Shown: positions 9,726-18,924 of the stretch, one piece after another
Numbering within the stretch: the stretch's first letter is position 1
Layout: each line of letters begins with the position of its first letter
Assembly (NCBI GenBank): GCA_937139405.1
Contig: CAKZPV010000008.1
Location: 1-64,000 of the forward strand
DNA from: an uncultured Nitrospirota bacterium
Lineage (GTDB): Bacteria; Nitrospirota; Nitrospiria; Nitrospirales; UBA8639
Direction of reading: 5' to 3'
DNA length: 64,000 nt
Position numbers and translations under genes: made by a program
Notes under the pieces: generated by a model
Told to the model about the DNA's origin: nothing
Databases searched by the model: none
The model's input: the letters and a program-made list of their open reading frames with translations, nothing else

Positions 9726-9761
9726 TTGCGCAATGGGCTTCTTGATATTCAGACCAATTGA

Positions 9762-9968
9762 TTATATCTCCGCTGCTGGAGAATCACACCGACCTTCGCA
9801 AATCGCGCACATTCGAGGCGAGACGCCTTCACCAACGCTCGCCGGGCCTAACGAGCTACTCAAATCCAAAGCCACCACATCAAGCCCTTGATATGTCCAC
9901 AAACGACCGCAGTCCTGGCAACAATACCAAATGGTATATCCTGGCCATTCTCGATCACGTACCGCCAT
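9762..9968 (-). CDS. Small zinc-ribbon-like protein
   Basis: A 68-residue product with two cysteine knuckles, YCCQDCGRLW near the N-terminus and MCAICEGRC near the C-terminus. The spacing fits a small zinc ribbon. The ATG at 9968 has AGGTGA about 5 bases upstream; a TTG one codon earlier is less likely. It follows the 10009-10254 gene after about 40 bases on the same strand. No specific family was recognised; DNA, RNA or protein binding are all possible. Confidence 0.6.
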   Translation of the reverse strand: MAVRDREWPGYTIWYCCQDCGRLWTYQGLDVVALDLSSSLGPASVGEGVSPRMCAICEGRCDSPAAEI

Positions 9969-10008
9969 CAATCACCTTGCCTTTGTGATCTGATCCATTG
10001 CGCAATAC

Positions 10009-10254
10009 CTAATCAGAAAAATGGTCTTCCGCCATCAATGATTGAACATTCTGAGAGACAGTTGATAACCATTCGTCGAATGGCACATCAGCATCTACCA
10101 CGATTTCGATCTTGCCACTAGGCAAACGACGCACCACACCTGGACTTTCAGGGGAGAGAGGTATTTCCACAGCCTCACGCGAAAGGTCTAATGCATCGGT
10201 CAATTCTAATATCTGCGAAATTTGTTGAAACGAAACAGCTGGAAAAGAACTCAC
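10009..10254 (-). CDS. Small acidic hypothetical protein
   Basis: 81 residues, GTG start at 10254 preceded by a good GAGAGGG ribosome site, which supports translation. The sequence is acidic and soluble, with LPSGKIEIVVDADVPFDEWLSTVSQNVQSL in its second half (strand then helix). No family was recognised. It is the first gene of a two-gene minus-strand unit with the small zinc-ribbon protein, and lies downstream of the threonine aldolase gene on the same strand. Confidence 0.6.
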   Translation of the reverse strand: MSSFPAVSFQQISQILELTDALDLSREAVEIPLSPESPGVVRRLPSGKIEIVVDADVPFDEWLSTVSQNVQSLMAEDHFSD

Positions 10255-10336
10255 AATACCCTCTCTTTCCTCCCTAGACCGAAAATTGTAGGAAGCTTAT
10301 CGCCACCTGTCAACGAACCAAAATTTCAATACGCAT

Positions 10337-11377
10337 TTACGCGCAGGCGAATACATTGGCAAAGATTTCTCCGGCAGCCTTCATATCCTCTAAATTGACA
10401 TCTAAATGGGTCACTGCACGAAAAGATCGGTCGCCCACCGCATTCAGCAACACATCCGATTCTCGGCATTCCTCAAGCAATTGCTCAGTAGACTTGGTGG
10501 ATTGAGGTACTTGAAACATCACCATATTCGTCTCGACTGCATCCACATCAATCACTACTCCAGAAATCGCTTGTAGTTGTTGAGCCAGAACGAGAGCATT
10601 CGCATGATCATCGGTCAAACGTAACACATGGTTTTCCAGTGCATAAATACCGGCAGACGCCAAAATGCCTACTTGACGCATCCCACCACCAAACACTTTA
10701 CGCAACCGACGAAGTTTTTCAATACGCCCAGTATCGGACACGACCACTGAGCCAACCGGTGCGCCCAATCCTTTCGACAAACAAAACGACACCGTATCGA
10801 AAGCCGCAGCATACTCTGCTACCGATACTCCAGTTTTCGCAGAAGCATTAAAGAGCCGTGCACCATCTAAATGCAATGCGAGACCATACTTTCGCGCAAG
10901 ATCGGTCAATTGATGAATGGTCTTGAGGGGATAGACCGAACCACCACCCACATTATGCGTTTGTTCCAAACATAATAACGTCGTGGAAGGCGTATGCAAA
11001 TCTGGCCGACGAATCGCTGCTTCGACCGTCTCGGGTGATAACAGCCCCCGCAAGCCTGACACAGGGCACAGTTGCACCCCAGATAGAGACGAAGCTGAAC
11101 CACCCTCATAACGAAGGATGTGAGCGGAAGCTTCAATAATCACCTCGTCTCCTGGTCGGGTATGAAGTCGAATCGATAGTTGATTGCCCATCACCCCCGT
11201 CGGCACAAATAACCCCGCTTCTTTCCCTAGCAAATTGGCAGCCATGGCTTCCAACGTATTAACAGTTGGATCTTCACCATAGACATCATCACCTACATCC
11301 GCAGAAAACATGGCCTCTCGCATTCCAACCGTGGGCTTCGTTACGGTATCACTTCGTAAATCAATTATAGGCATCAT
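10337..11377 (-). CDS. ltaE: Low-specificity L-threonine aldolase
   Basis: PLP enzyme that cleaves L-threonine or L-allo-threonine to glycine and acetaldehyde. The 346 residues open with the family signature IDLRSDTVTKPT and continue with VYGEDPTVNTLE, LHLDGARLFNA and the PLP lysine K202 in VSFCLSKGLGAPVGS. The start ATG at 11377 has AGGGAGA at 5-6 bases; a second ATG follows directly. Close relatives act on phenylserine or other beta-hydroxy amino acids, so the exact substrate is open. Confidence 0.93.
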   Translation of the reverse strand: MMPIIDLRSDTVTKPTVGMREAMFSADVGDDVYGEDPTVNTLEAMAANLLGKEAGLFVPTGVMGNQLSIRLHTRPGDEVIIEASAHILRYEGGSASSLSGVQLCPVSGLRGLLSPETVEAAIRRPDLHTPSTTLLCLEQTHNVGGGSVYPLKTIHQLTDLARKYGLALHLDGARLFNASAKTGVSVAEYAAAFDTVSFCLSKGLGAPVGSVVVSDTGRIEKLRRLRKVFGGGMRQVGILASAGIYALENHVLRLTDDHANALVLAQQLQAISGVVIDVDAVETNMVMFQVPQSTKSTEQLLEECRESDVLLNAVGDRSFRAVTHLDVNLEDMKAAGEIFANVFACA

Positions 11378-11480
11378 TGATCTCCCTAAAAGAACACCAT
11401 TCTCTACACAGCTCTCATTTTATTCAACCGATCTCCAGCACACAAGATTTTCTTTCGCTCTTGCTCTACAATACACACTC

Positions 11481-12335
11481 ATGAAACCACGACTCTTAGT
11501 CACAGGTGGGGCAGGGTTTTTGGGAACCTATCTCTTAAAACAAGCCAAGGCATTCACGGCATCAGGCACCCTCCATCGTACAGCAGCGACTGCCTTACCA
11601 GACATCACTTTTCATGTTTGTGATCTTGAACAACCCGAGGAAGTTCGAATTCTCTTGGACCGAGTACGGCCAGAAATCATTATTCATACGGCCTGTTCTG
11701 ATCAAGGCGGAAATCTGTCAGCCATTCCTCCTGCTGCTGGCGTTATGGCCATTCAATCTGCTGAGCGCCATATTCGGTTCATTCATCTCTCAACAGATCA
11801 AGTTTTTGATGGGACGGCAGCCCCTTATCACGAAACAAGCCCGACAAGTCCGATCAACCCCTATGGCCAAGCCAAAGCTCAAGCCGAAGACCTCGTTCGT
11901 TCGCTCAATCCACAAGCCGTCATTGTTCGAACTTCATTACTCTATGATCTTCGCTCACCCGATCGCCAAACCTACCAATTGATTCAAACGACACAAACGA
12001 AAGAACTTTATCGACTGTTTACCGATGAATTTCGTTGCCCAATCTGGGTGGAGAATCTCGTTGACGCGTTACTGGAATTGGCCAATAACACTTATACGGG
12101 AATTTTGCATCTATGCGGACCTGAAAGCTTCAACCGTTGGGAATTGGGAATGAAATTGTTGCGACACTTCAAGGTACGACCAACAGCCAACATACAGAAG
12201 GGGACGATCAAAGATTTAGGTTTGGTCCGTCCTGCCAATCTCACTCTCGATTCCTCCATTGCTCAAGAATTTCTTCAAACTCCTCTTTTGGCCCTTTCCG
12301 AATCATTCCAAGAAACCCAGAAACCTCACCCTTAA
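11481..12335 (+). CDS. RmlD-like NAD(P)-dependent sugar-nucleotide reductase/epimerase
   Basis: 284-residue extended short-chain dehydrogenase. It starts with the nucleotide-binding VTGGAGFLGTYLL and carries the YxxxK active-site pair in NPYGQAKAQAED, preceded by STDQVFDG as in dTDP-4-dehydrorhamnose reductases. The C-terminal region (GILHLCGPESFNRWELG) is also RmlD-like. The ATG at 11481 gives the family start; a longer reading frame extends upstream antisense to ltaE and is not conserved. No other rhamnose genes are nearby, so the substrate is uncertain. Confidence 0.82.
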   Translation: MKPRLLVTGGAGFLGTYLLKQAKAFTASGTLHRTAATALPDITFHVCDLEQPEEVRILLDRVRPEIIIHTACSDQGGNLSAIPPAAGVMAIQSAERHIRFIHLSTDQVFDGTAAPYHETSPTSPINPYGQAKAQAEDLVRSLNPQAVIVRTSLLYDLRSPDRQTYQLIQTTQTKELYRLFTDEFRCPIWVENLVDALLELANNTYTGILHLCGPESFNRWELGMKLLRHFKVRPTANIQKGTIKDLGLVRPANLTLDSSIAQEFLQTPLLALSESFQETQKPHP

Positions 12336-12740
12336 ATTACGAACATTGCCGGAGGCAGGGCAAAACCCGAAAAACTCAAGACAACTCCCTCATTGCGGTT
12401 ATTCCGGCTGGTAAGGCATCACCCACATTCTTATCTCTGCCCCTTCGCCCAATCGATCGAGACACATCACATTTCAGTCATGCCCTGGGCTAAGAAGGTA
12501 TGGGAATACTTGATGACACAAATTTGCCCTTCTTTTCTTGACATAGAGGAGGAAAAATAATGTCTGGGCAGAAAGTAAAAGCCCTAAAGTGTAATAAATT
12601 CAAGATCTAAACAGCATTACCGAATATTAATGGTAAATCCTGGCTGTGTGGATTAGGCGGAAGAGGGTTGAACTCACGCCAATCATTAGCAAGCTGTCGG
12701 CATACTCTTATGAACCTCTCGCACATTTGAGGACCAATCT
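12336..12740. other. Intergenic region between the reductase and DHH genes
   Basis: About 400 bases without a long reading frame. The only notable content is a short open frame with an excellent ribosome site at 12560-12610, with a TTGACA hexamer just upstream near 12539. No RNA gene or repeat was recognised. Confidence 0.5.
12560..12610 (+). CDS. Possible 16-residue leader or small protein
   Basis: ATG at 12560 follows GAGGAGGAAAAATA, a near-ideal ribosome site. The frame encodes a basic peptide (MSGQKVKALKCNKFKI) before a TAA stop, about 130 bases ahead of the DHH phosphoesterase gene. It may be a real small protein, a translated leader, or chance; the good ribosome site is the only support. 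Confidence 0.25.
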   Translation: MSGQKVKALKCNKFKI

Positions 12741-13694
12741 ATGACTACTGGAAAATTTCGATTAGTGACCCGCAGTGATTTTGACGGACTTGTTTGTGCA
12801 GTTTTGCTTAAAGAAGTAGGGATCATCGAGGACATACAGTTTGTCCACCCGAAAGATATGCAGGATGGCAAAATTGCTGTCTCCGCCAATGATATTACGA
12901 CCAACCTTCCGTATGTTGAGGGAGTTCATCTCGCATTTGATCATCATCAGAGTGAGACGATTCGCAACACAGGTGAGAGAAGTAACCATATCATTGATCC
13001 AGAAGCACCATCTGCTGCACGAGTTGTCTATCGATATTACGGGGGCGAAAAGACATTTCCTGCCGCTTGGAATGAGATGATGGACGCCGTCGATAAAGGC
13101 GATTCTGCTCAATACCATATCGGCGAAATTCTCAAACCTAGCGGCTGGTCATTAATGAATTTCATCATGGATGCCCGCACAGGACTTGGGCGATTTCGTG
13201 AATTTCGTATCTCCAACTACGAATTGATGATGGAACTCATAGAAAAATGTAAAAATCTCACAATTGATGAAATCATAGCGTTGCCAGACGTTCAAGAACG
13301 GGTACAGCTCTTCTTGGAACATGCTGAATTAGCAAAACAACAGATACAGCGGTGCTCGACCATCCATGGAGACTTAGTGGTATTAGACTTGCGTGACGAA
13401 GAAACCATTTATGCCGTGAACCGTTTTATGATTTATGCGCTCTATCCAAGCTGTAATCTTTCTATCCATATGATGTGGGGATTGAAGAAACAAAATACGG
13501 TGTTCGCAATTGGAAAATCGATCGTCAATCGCAGCTCAACAATCAATATCGGTGAGCTCTGCCTCACGTATGGTGGTGGTGGACATCAGAATGCAGGCAC
13601 ATGTCAGGTAGAGAATGAAGGAGCCAATGAAAAGCTCATTGAACTCATTGAGGAAATTCAGGCCCGAAGCCTTACTCCAGTGGCTACTGGATAG
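12741..13694 (+). CDS. DHH/DHHA1-superfamily phosphoesterase
   Basis: 317 residues. The Mn2+-binding motifs of the DHH family are in place: RSDFDG at 11-16, FDHHQS with D67-H68-H69, DAVDKGD near 115-121, and the DHHA1-type glycine-rich end LTYGGGGHQNAGTCQV. Family members include RecJ-like nucleases, nanoRNases and exopolyphosphatase-like enzymes. Length and motif spacing resemble exopolyphosphatase-related proteins rather than RecJ. The substrate cannot be read from sequence. The gene stands alone on the plus strand, convergent with sua5. Confidence 0.85.
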   Translation: MTTGKFRLVTRSDFDGLVCAVLLKEVGIIEDIQFVHPKDMQDGKIAVSANDITTNLPYVEGVHLAFDHHQSETIRNTGERSNHIIDPEAPSAARVVYRYYGGEKTFPAAWNEMMDAVDKGDSAQYHIGEILKPSGWSLMNFIMDARTGLGRFREFRISNYELMMELIEKCKNLTIDEIIALPDVQERVQLFLEHAELAKQQIQRCSTIHGDLVVLDLRDEETIYAVNRFMIYALYPSCNLSIHMMWGLKKQNTVFAIGKSIVNRSSTINIGELCLTYGGGGHQNAGTCQVENEGANEKLIELIEEIQARSLTPVATG

Positions 13695-13868
13695 ACCTAT
13701 GGCACACATCTAGTTGGAATGGGCTAAATCTAGTTAAATTAAGACCTCGGTCTAAACACAAGGAAAATCTGTAGCAATACAAGACTTCTGTTAATTTACG
13801 TGCGCATATAGACCACATTTGGCAAAATTTTGTTTCTCTCCATTCATCCACATACTTGAGTCGTCCCG

Positions 13869-14501
13869 TCAAAAATCTATTCCCAAAACATCCTGAAGAG
13901 CTGACAACGGAATGGCGCCTTGCCGAATAATGCGGAGTTGAGGTTCGAGCTCAAGCACCGTTGAGGGTTGGCCGCCAGGTGTTTGCCCACCATCCAAAAT
14001 GAGATCAACTTCTGATCCAATCTGTTGCATTACGACTTCAGCTGATTGAGCCGGAGATTGCCCGGCACGGTTGGCGCTCGTTCCAGTTAAAGGGCCTGCC
14101 TGAGTCAAGAGTTCGCAGATTCGTGAATCATGTGGCTGGCGCACACCAATATTACCTGATTCACTTTTTAAAACCGGCAACACATATGATTTAGCCTTAA
14201 CGACGATGGTGAGTAGCCCAGGCCAAAATTGTTTAATGAGTTTTTCAGCTACTTCGGGAATGTCGTCAACCACTTGGTCCAGTTCTGAAGGGTCATTGAT
14301 CAACACTGGAAAAGGCTTGTGGTCGCGTTCCGCTTTGATCGCTTGTAGTCGCCTCAGTGCAGCAGGCTGAAAAGCTCCAACGGCTAAGGCGTAATAACTA
14401 TCAGTTGGGATTGCTAGGACGCCTCCGCCTTGAAGACATGCGATGGCTTGTTGAATAGTTTGGGGAGAAGGCAGTGAGTGAAAGGGAAGAACTGTAGCCA
14501 T
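13869..14501 (-). CDS. tsaC: Threonylcarbamoyl-AMP synthase (Sua5/YrdC/YwlC family)
   Basis: Makes threonylcarbamoyl-AMP from threonine, bicarbonate and ATP for the t6A37 modification of ANN-decoding tRNAs. The 210 residues form one YrdC domain: GGVLAIPTDSYYALA, IKAERDHKPFPVLI, WPGLLTIVV, GNIGVRQPHD and GPLTGTSANRAGQ. There is no C-terminal Sua5 domain, so this is the short form. The ATG at 14501 has AGGT 6 bases upstream. It follows purD by about 50 bases and is probably the last gene of a purH-purD-tsaC unit. Confidence 0.9.
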   Translation of the reverse strand: MATVLPFHSLPSPQTIQQAIACLQGGGVLAIPTDSYYALAVGAFQPAALRRLQAIKAERDHKPFPVLINDPSELDQVVDDIPEVAEKLIKQFWPGLLTIVVKAKSYVLPVLKSESGNIGVRQPHDSRICELLTQAGPLTGTSANRAGQSPAQSAEVVMQQIGSEVDLILDGGQTPGGQPSTVLELEPQLRIIRQGAIPLSALQDVLGIDF

Positions 14502-14553
14502 ATTTACCTGAAATTCTAACACTCAACTTGCTTGAATGACAGAGTTAACAGAG

Positions 14554-15846
14554 TTATAGAGTACTGTCAATTTTTGGAAGATCTGAAAGAACTCGATAGG
14601 CGATGTCGGAGCGGTAGTAACAGCCTTCAAATTGTATCGGTGAGATTGCGGAGTAGGCTTTTTCTTGTGCAATTCTAATCGTGTTGTCCAAAGCAGTTAT
14701 TCCTAGGACTCTTCCACCATTTGTGAGAATAGCCTGTTCGGACCGAGACGTTCCCGCATGAAAAAACACGACTGATTCAGAAGATTGCTGTGGCAAACCT
14801 GAAATCGGCAATCCTGTTTGATATGAACCGGGATAGCCTTTGGACGTCAGTACCACACAGACGGCCGCTTGATTATGCCAAGCCACTTGAATTTGGTCCA
14901 ATCGATGCTCCACGACCGCTTCGATAATATCCAAGAGGTCTGTTTGTAACAACGGTAAAACGACTTGTGTTTCGGGATCGCCTAATCTGGCATTAAATTC
15001 TAGTGCATAAGGATTTCCATCTTTGATCATAAGCCCCGCATAGAGCACCCCGCAAAACGGACTCCCTATTCGTGATAAGCCTCTCACTGCAGGCTGCAAC
15101 ACTTCTGCTAAAATCCGTCGCTGAAGGTCTGACGTCGCGAGTGGAGCTGGTGCATAAGCACCCATGCCTCCCGTATTGGGCCCTGTGTCCCCTTCACCAA
15201 TTCGTTTGTGATCCTGCGCCGGAATCATGGGAATAACCGTTTGCCCATCAGAAAAGGCCATCACAGTCAGTTCTTCACCTTCCAAAAATTCTTCAAGAAC
15301 CACTCGTGAACCGGCTTCCCCAAACCGCTGATCACCCAACATACTGGTGACCGCTTCTTGGGCTTCAACTTTCGTTGCGCAAATGATGACCCCTTTCCCT
15401 TGAGCCAAGCCATCGGCCTTCACCACGATGGGCAACTCACATGTATTCAGCCATGTCAGGGCTGCGTCTAATCTATCGAAGGTTTGAGATCCAGCGGTAG
15501 GAATGTTTTCCCTCACCATCAGTTCTTTGGCGAAAGATTTACTGGCTTCGATGCGAGCTGCATTGCGCGTTGGGCCAAAAATGCGCAACTTAGCTTTTCG
15601 AAATTCGTCAGCAATCCCCAGTGACAAGGGTAACTCAGGCCCAACAATCGTGAGAGCTATCGAGTAGTCTTTGGCAAAGGCTTGAAGGCTCGCCAAGTCG
15701 TCGACTTTGATTGGCACGCATTCGGCCAATTGTGCGATTCCGGCATTACCCGGAGCACAATAGATTTTTGACACACGTGGTGATTGCGCAAGCTTCCAGA
15801 CTAACGCATGTTCACGGCCACCGTTACCAATGACAAGAATTTTCAT
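14554..15846 (-). CDS. purD: Phosphoribosylamine-glycine ligase
   Basis: ATP-grasp enzyme of purine synthesis that makes GAR from phosphoribosylamine and glycine. The 430-residue length is typical. It starts MKILVIGNGGREHALVWKLAQSP and carries the ATP-grasp signatures IVVKADGLAQGKGVIIC, FLEGEELTVMAFSDG, the PurD signature (GDTGPNTGGMGAYAP) and EFNARLGDPETQVVLP. The ATG at 15846 gives the family start; an upstream extension to 15891 is not conserved. It lies 70 bases after purH on the same strand. Confidence 0.96.
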   Translation of the reverse strand: MKILVIGNGGREHALVWKLAQSPRVSKIYCAPGNAGIAQLAECVPIKVDDLASLQAFAKDYSIALTIVGPELPLSLGIADEFRKAKLRIFGPTRNAARIEASKSFAKELMVRENIPTAGSQTFDRLDAALTWLNTCELPIVVKADGLAQGKGVIICATKVEAQEAVTSMLGDQRFGEAGSRVVLEEFLEGEELTVMAFSDGQTVIPMIPAQDHKRIGEGDTGPNTGGMGAYAPAPLATSDLQRRILAEVLQPAVRGLSRIGSPFCGVLYAGLMIKDGNPYALEFNARLGDPETQVVLPLLQTDLLDIIEAVVEHRLDQIQVAWHNQAAVCVVLTSKGYPGSYQTGLPISGLPQQSSESVVFFHAGTSRSEQAILTNGGRVLGITALDNTIRIAQEKAYSAISPIQFEGCYYRSDIAYRVLSDLPKIDSTL

Positions 15847-15916
15847 GATTTTCAGAAGGGAAAACAGATATGATTTTTGGGATTGCCACAACTATGGCAA
15901 TGGTAGAACCGAATGC

Positions 15917-17473
15917 CTAATGTCGGAAATGGCGCATACCAGTGAGAATCATGGCCACTTGCTGTTCATCCACCGCTTGAATAATTTCTTTATCTCGAAT
16001 CGACCCTCCTGGCTGAATCACGGCGGTTATTCCAGCGCTGACGGCCGCATCAATGCCATCACGAAACGGGAAAAAAGCATCCGACGCCATCACACAACCT
16101 TTTACCGGCAAATTGGCTTTCATCTGTGCCAGTTTTACGGAATCAACTCGACTCATTTGCCCTGCACCAATTCCTACCGTTTGCTGAGACGTGGCAAACA
16201 CAATCGCGTTGGACTTCACATGTTTGCAAACTTTCCATGCAAAATCACAGGCTTGATATTCCTCATTGGTCGGCTGCCGTTGAGAAGGAATCGTCAAGTC
16301 GCCCAGGTCCCGTAATGATCCCAAATCCCGATCTTGCACTAAGATCCCACCCACAATTTTTTTCATATCAAAACTATCTCGTTGCGCGATTTCCAGGGAG
16401 CCAACCGCGAGCAGGCGTAAATCTTTTTTGCGCTGCAATTCGGTCAATGCCTCTTCAGAAAATGACGGTGCAATCAAGACTTCCACAAACGTGGAAGTGA
16501 CTTCCTTCGCCATTGCGACATCCACATTCTGATTGCAGGCAATCACACCACCGAAGGCTGATACCGGATCGGTTTCACGTGCTCGAACATAGGCTTCAAC
16601 AACCGAATCTCCCAACGCCACGCCACAAGGATTATTATGTTTGACTATAACCACAACGGTTTCATCGAATTCCTTGGCTAGCTCTAATGCAGAATTGGCA
16701 TCCAGATAATTGTTATAAGACATAGCTTTGCCATGCAGTTGTTTCGCCTGACAGACTGAAGCCTCTTTAGTGCGTCGATCCTGATAGACAGCACCGGCTT
16801 GATGGGGATTTTCGCCATAACGAAGATCATTAACTTTTTCATACGTCAGGGTAAACAAGGAAGGGAATTTTTGCTCAGATGACTCTGCTAATTGTGAATT
16901 GAGATAATTGGCAATCAGACTGTCATATCTAGCCGTATGGAAGAACACTTTTTTCGCCAGTTCGCGGCGTAGACTCAAAGACACGGTCCCTGATTGCAAG
17001 GCTTCTAGAACCCGCGCATAATCCTGAGGATCCACGACAACCAAGACATCTTCATGATTTTTCGCTGCCGAGCGCAACATCGATGGCCCCCCAATATCGA
17101 TATTTTCAATGGCTTCCTCGAATGTGCAACCTGGTTTGGCAATCGTGGATTCAAAGGGGTACAAATTCACTATCACCACATCAATGGGTAAAATACCCTG
17201 CTCTCGCATTTGTTGCATATGAGACTCGACGGAGCGCCGGCCTAAGAGGCCTCCATGAATTTTGGGGTGCAAGGTTTTCACCCGCCCGTTCATGATTTCA
17301 GGAAACCCCGTATAGTTGGCCACTTCCGTGACTTCGACTCCAACATCTTGAAGCATTTTGGCGGTCCCGCCGGTTGAGAGAATATCGGCCCCAAGTCCAA
17401 CCAGTCCTTTGGCCATGGCTTCCACTCCAGTTTTATCCGAAACGCTCACTAGCGCTTTCCCCAACTGTGCCAT
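15917..17473 (-). CDS. purH: Bifunctional AICAR formyltransferase / IMP cyclohydrolase
   Basis: Catalyses the last two steps of IMP synthesis. The N-terminal MGS-like cyclohydrolase domain (ALVSVSDKTGVEAMAKGL, GGTAKMLQDVGVEVTEV, GRVKTLHPKIHGGLLGR) is followed by the formyltransferase domain with the lysine-histidine pair in VIVKHNNPCGVA. The 518 residues end with the canonical AMILTGMRHFRH. It is the first gene of the purH-purD-tsaC unit. The 5' region upstream is long and may hold the promoter. Confidence 0.97.
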   Translation of the reverse strand: MAQLGKALVSVSDKTGVEAMAKGLVGLGADILSTGGTAKMLQDVGVEVTEVANYTGFPEIMNGRVKTLHPKIHGGLLGRRSVESHMQQMREQGILPIDVVIVNLYPFESTIAKPGCTFEEAIENIDIGGPSMLRSAAKNHEDVLVVVDPQDYARVLEALQSGTVSLSLRRELAKKVFFHTARYDSLIANYLNSQLAESSEQKFPSLFTLTYEKVNDLRYGENPHQAGAVYQDRRTKEASVCQAKQLHGKAMSYNNYLDANSALELAKEFDETVVVIVKHNNPCGVALGDSVVEAYVRARETDPVSAFGGVIACNQNVDVAMAKEVTSTFVEVLIAPSFSEEALTELQRKKDLRLLAVGSLEIAQRDSFDMKKIVGGILVQDRDLGSLRDLGDLTIPSQRQPTNEEYQACDFAWKVCKHVKSNAIVFATSQQTVGIGAGQMSRVDSVKLAQMKANLPVKGCVMASDAFFPFRDGIDAAVSAGITAVIQPGGSIRDKEIIQAVDEQQVAMILTGMRHFRH

Positions 17474-18028
17474 GATTTCCCCTATCGCTGTATTGTGAAA
17501 AAAGTGAAGAAAAATAGGAGACGGAGCTTACCAAACGGCCTTGAGAACTTCAATGAATCTTATGAATCATGCACGAAAGACGAGACTCCTCGATCCTCAA
17601 TTTCTCATGCCGTTAAATCGCAAAATTTTTTCATGGCCAGCATACAGAATGACCCAAGAAAAACCCTTACTGAGACACCACATTTCTTGCTAAACGCCTT
17701 ATTTTCCTAGCAAAAAAAATCAACCCATCCATAAAGGGTTTCTCAAAGCGAACCGAATAGTATTAATATTCCAAGTTTCGCATTTTGCATTTATCACGAA
17801 TGTATATCATAGAAATTGCACCTCAGTATCTCGCTCAAATGATAAAAATAGCGGGAAAACTTTGGCAACAGGGGTACAAAACACCCATTTGGCCTTCAAG
17901 GCGTAGAGGGGAATTTTAGACTCAGGATAGAAGTACATTTCGTTCGATTTTTTTCTTCAGTTGTCACAACGATCGTAAACGATGGTTTCTTTTTGCGTTA
18001 ACGCATAGGACAGATTTTTTTATTTTCT
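17474..18028. promoter_or_regulatory. Divergent intergenic region with palindromes
   Basis: About 555 AT-rich bases between purH (minus) and the gene at 18029 (plus). A 71-codon plus-strand frame at 17495-17710 has no convincing ribosome site or composition and is not called. Near its right end are two inverted repeats: ATCGT-AA-ACGAT at 17972-17983 and the perfect 12-base palindrome TGCGTTAACGCA at 17994-18005. The latter lies 23 bases before the next start codon and suggests an operator. Confidence 0.4.
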
Positions 18029-18667
18029 ATGGACATCATATTTCTTTTTTTAGGTCTAATAGTGACAATCACCATAGGTGGGCTTTTTTTCATCTTAGGC
18101 CATACTCCTCAAAAGCAAAACACATCTACAGAGAAAATTGAGGGGACAGATTTCATTCCCACTCAAATGTATATGGGAGATAATGGACTTGGTGGATTAG
18201 CCGTTAATGAACGCACTCACCAAATTTGTCTCTTCAAATCACACTCCTCCCCACCAGAACTGTTTCCAATTGCCGACTTGATTGGATCCTATTTGATTAA
18301 AAATGGCGAAATAGTAAGCGAAGGAAAACGCAGTTTCCCCAACCAGGTCGTAACGTTTTCACAAGACCTTCATCGCCAAAAAGAATCTCTTATTAAAAAT
18401 TTACATATGGATTCATTACAAGGCGGCAACCAACGGATTGACCTACTGGTCATGGTATATGAGCCCGATGAACCAATCTTGGCCATTAATTTTCTAGACA
18501 TGGATACTCAAGAGGGAGGCATTCTTTTTGAAAAAAGCCTGAGCACCGCAAAACATTGGCATGATGTTCTGGACGGACTCATTCTCCAAGCTGACCAACT
18601 TGCACAAGCTCAATCAGTAGAAACTTCAAAAAAAGAAGCGAAAGAAATGGCAAAAACCGCACCTTAA
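18029..18667 (+). CDS. Membrane-anchored hypothetical protein
   Basis: 212 residues: an N-terminal helix (about 2-24, IIFLFLGLIVTITIGGLFFIL) then a soluble domain. Its middle includes HQICLFKSHSSPPELFPIADLIGSYLIKNGE and the end is Lys/Glu/Ala-rich. The pattern CLF...F.....DLI..E.. recalls, loosely, bacterial proteins that sense or scaffold at the membrane, but no family is claimed. A palindrome just upstream may regulate it. Confidence 0.65.
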   Translation: MDIIFLFLGLIVTITIGGLFFILGHTPQKQNTSTEKIEGTDFIPTQMYMGDNGLGGLAVNERTHQICLFKSHSSPPELFPIADLIGSYLIKNGEIVSEGKRSFPNQVVTFSQDLHRQKESLIKNLHMDSLQGGNQRIDLLVMVYEPDEPILAINFLDMDTQEGGILFEKSLSTAKHWHDVLDGLILQADQLAQAQSVETSKKEAKEMAKTAP

Positions 18668-18924
18668 TCTTTGTCACACAGAGAATCTTCTCTCCTCTAA
18701 TCACTCGGTAGCACAATACCCCTCACTTACGGGCTTCGTTTTCCCTTCATAACCACATTTCAGATTCATTTACTTCCATCTCAAATCTCCCCCCCTCTCT
18801 TTCCCCACCAAACGGGGAATAGCCTCCAATCACAGAATCCTGTTTCCTGAACTCCAAACCATCTCACCAATACCGATCCTCTGCACTGTTATTCCAGCAT
18901 TGTTCACTGGAGAACCTGATAACC

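Noticed and set aside
17495-17710. 71-codon plus-strand frame upstream of the 18029 gene
   Set aside because: No good ribosome site and a random-looking sequence; treated as intergenic.
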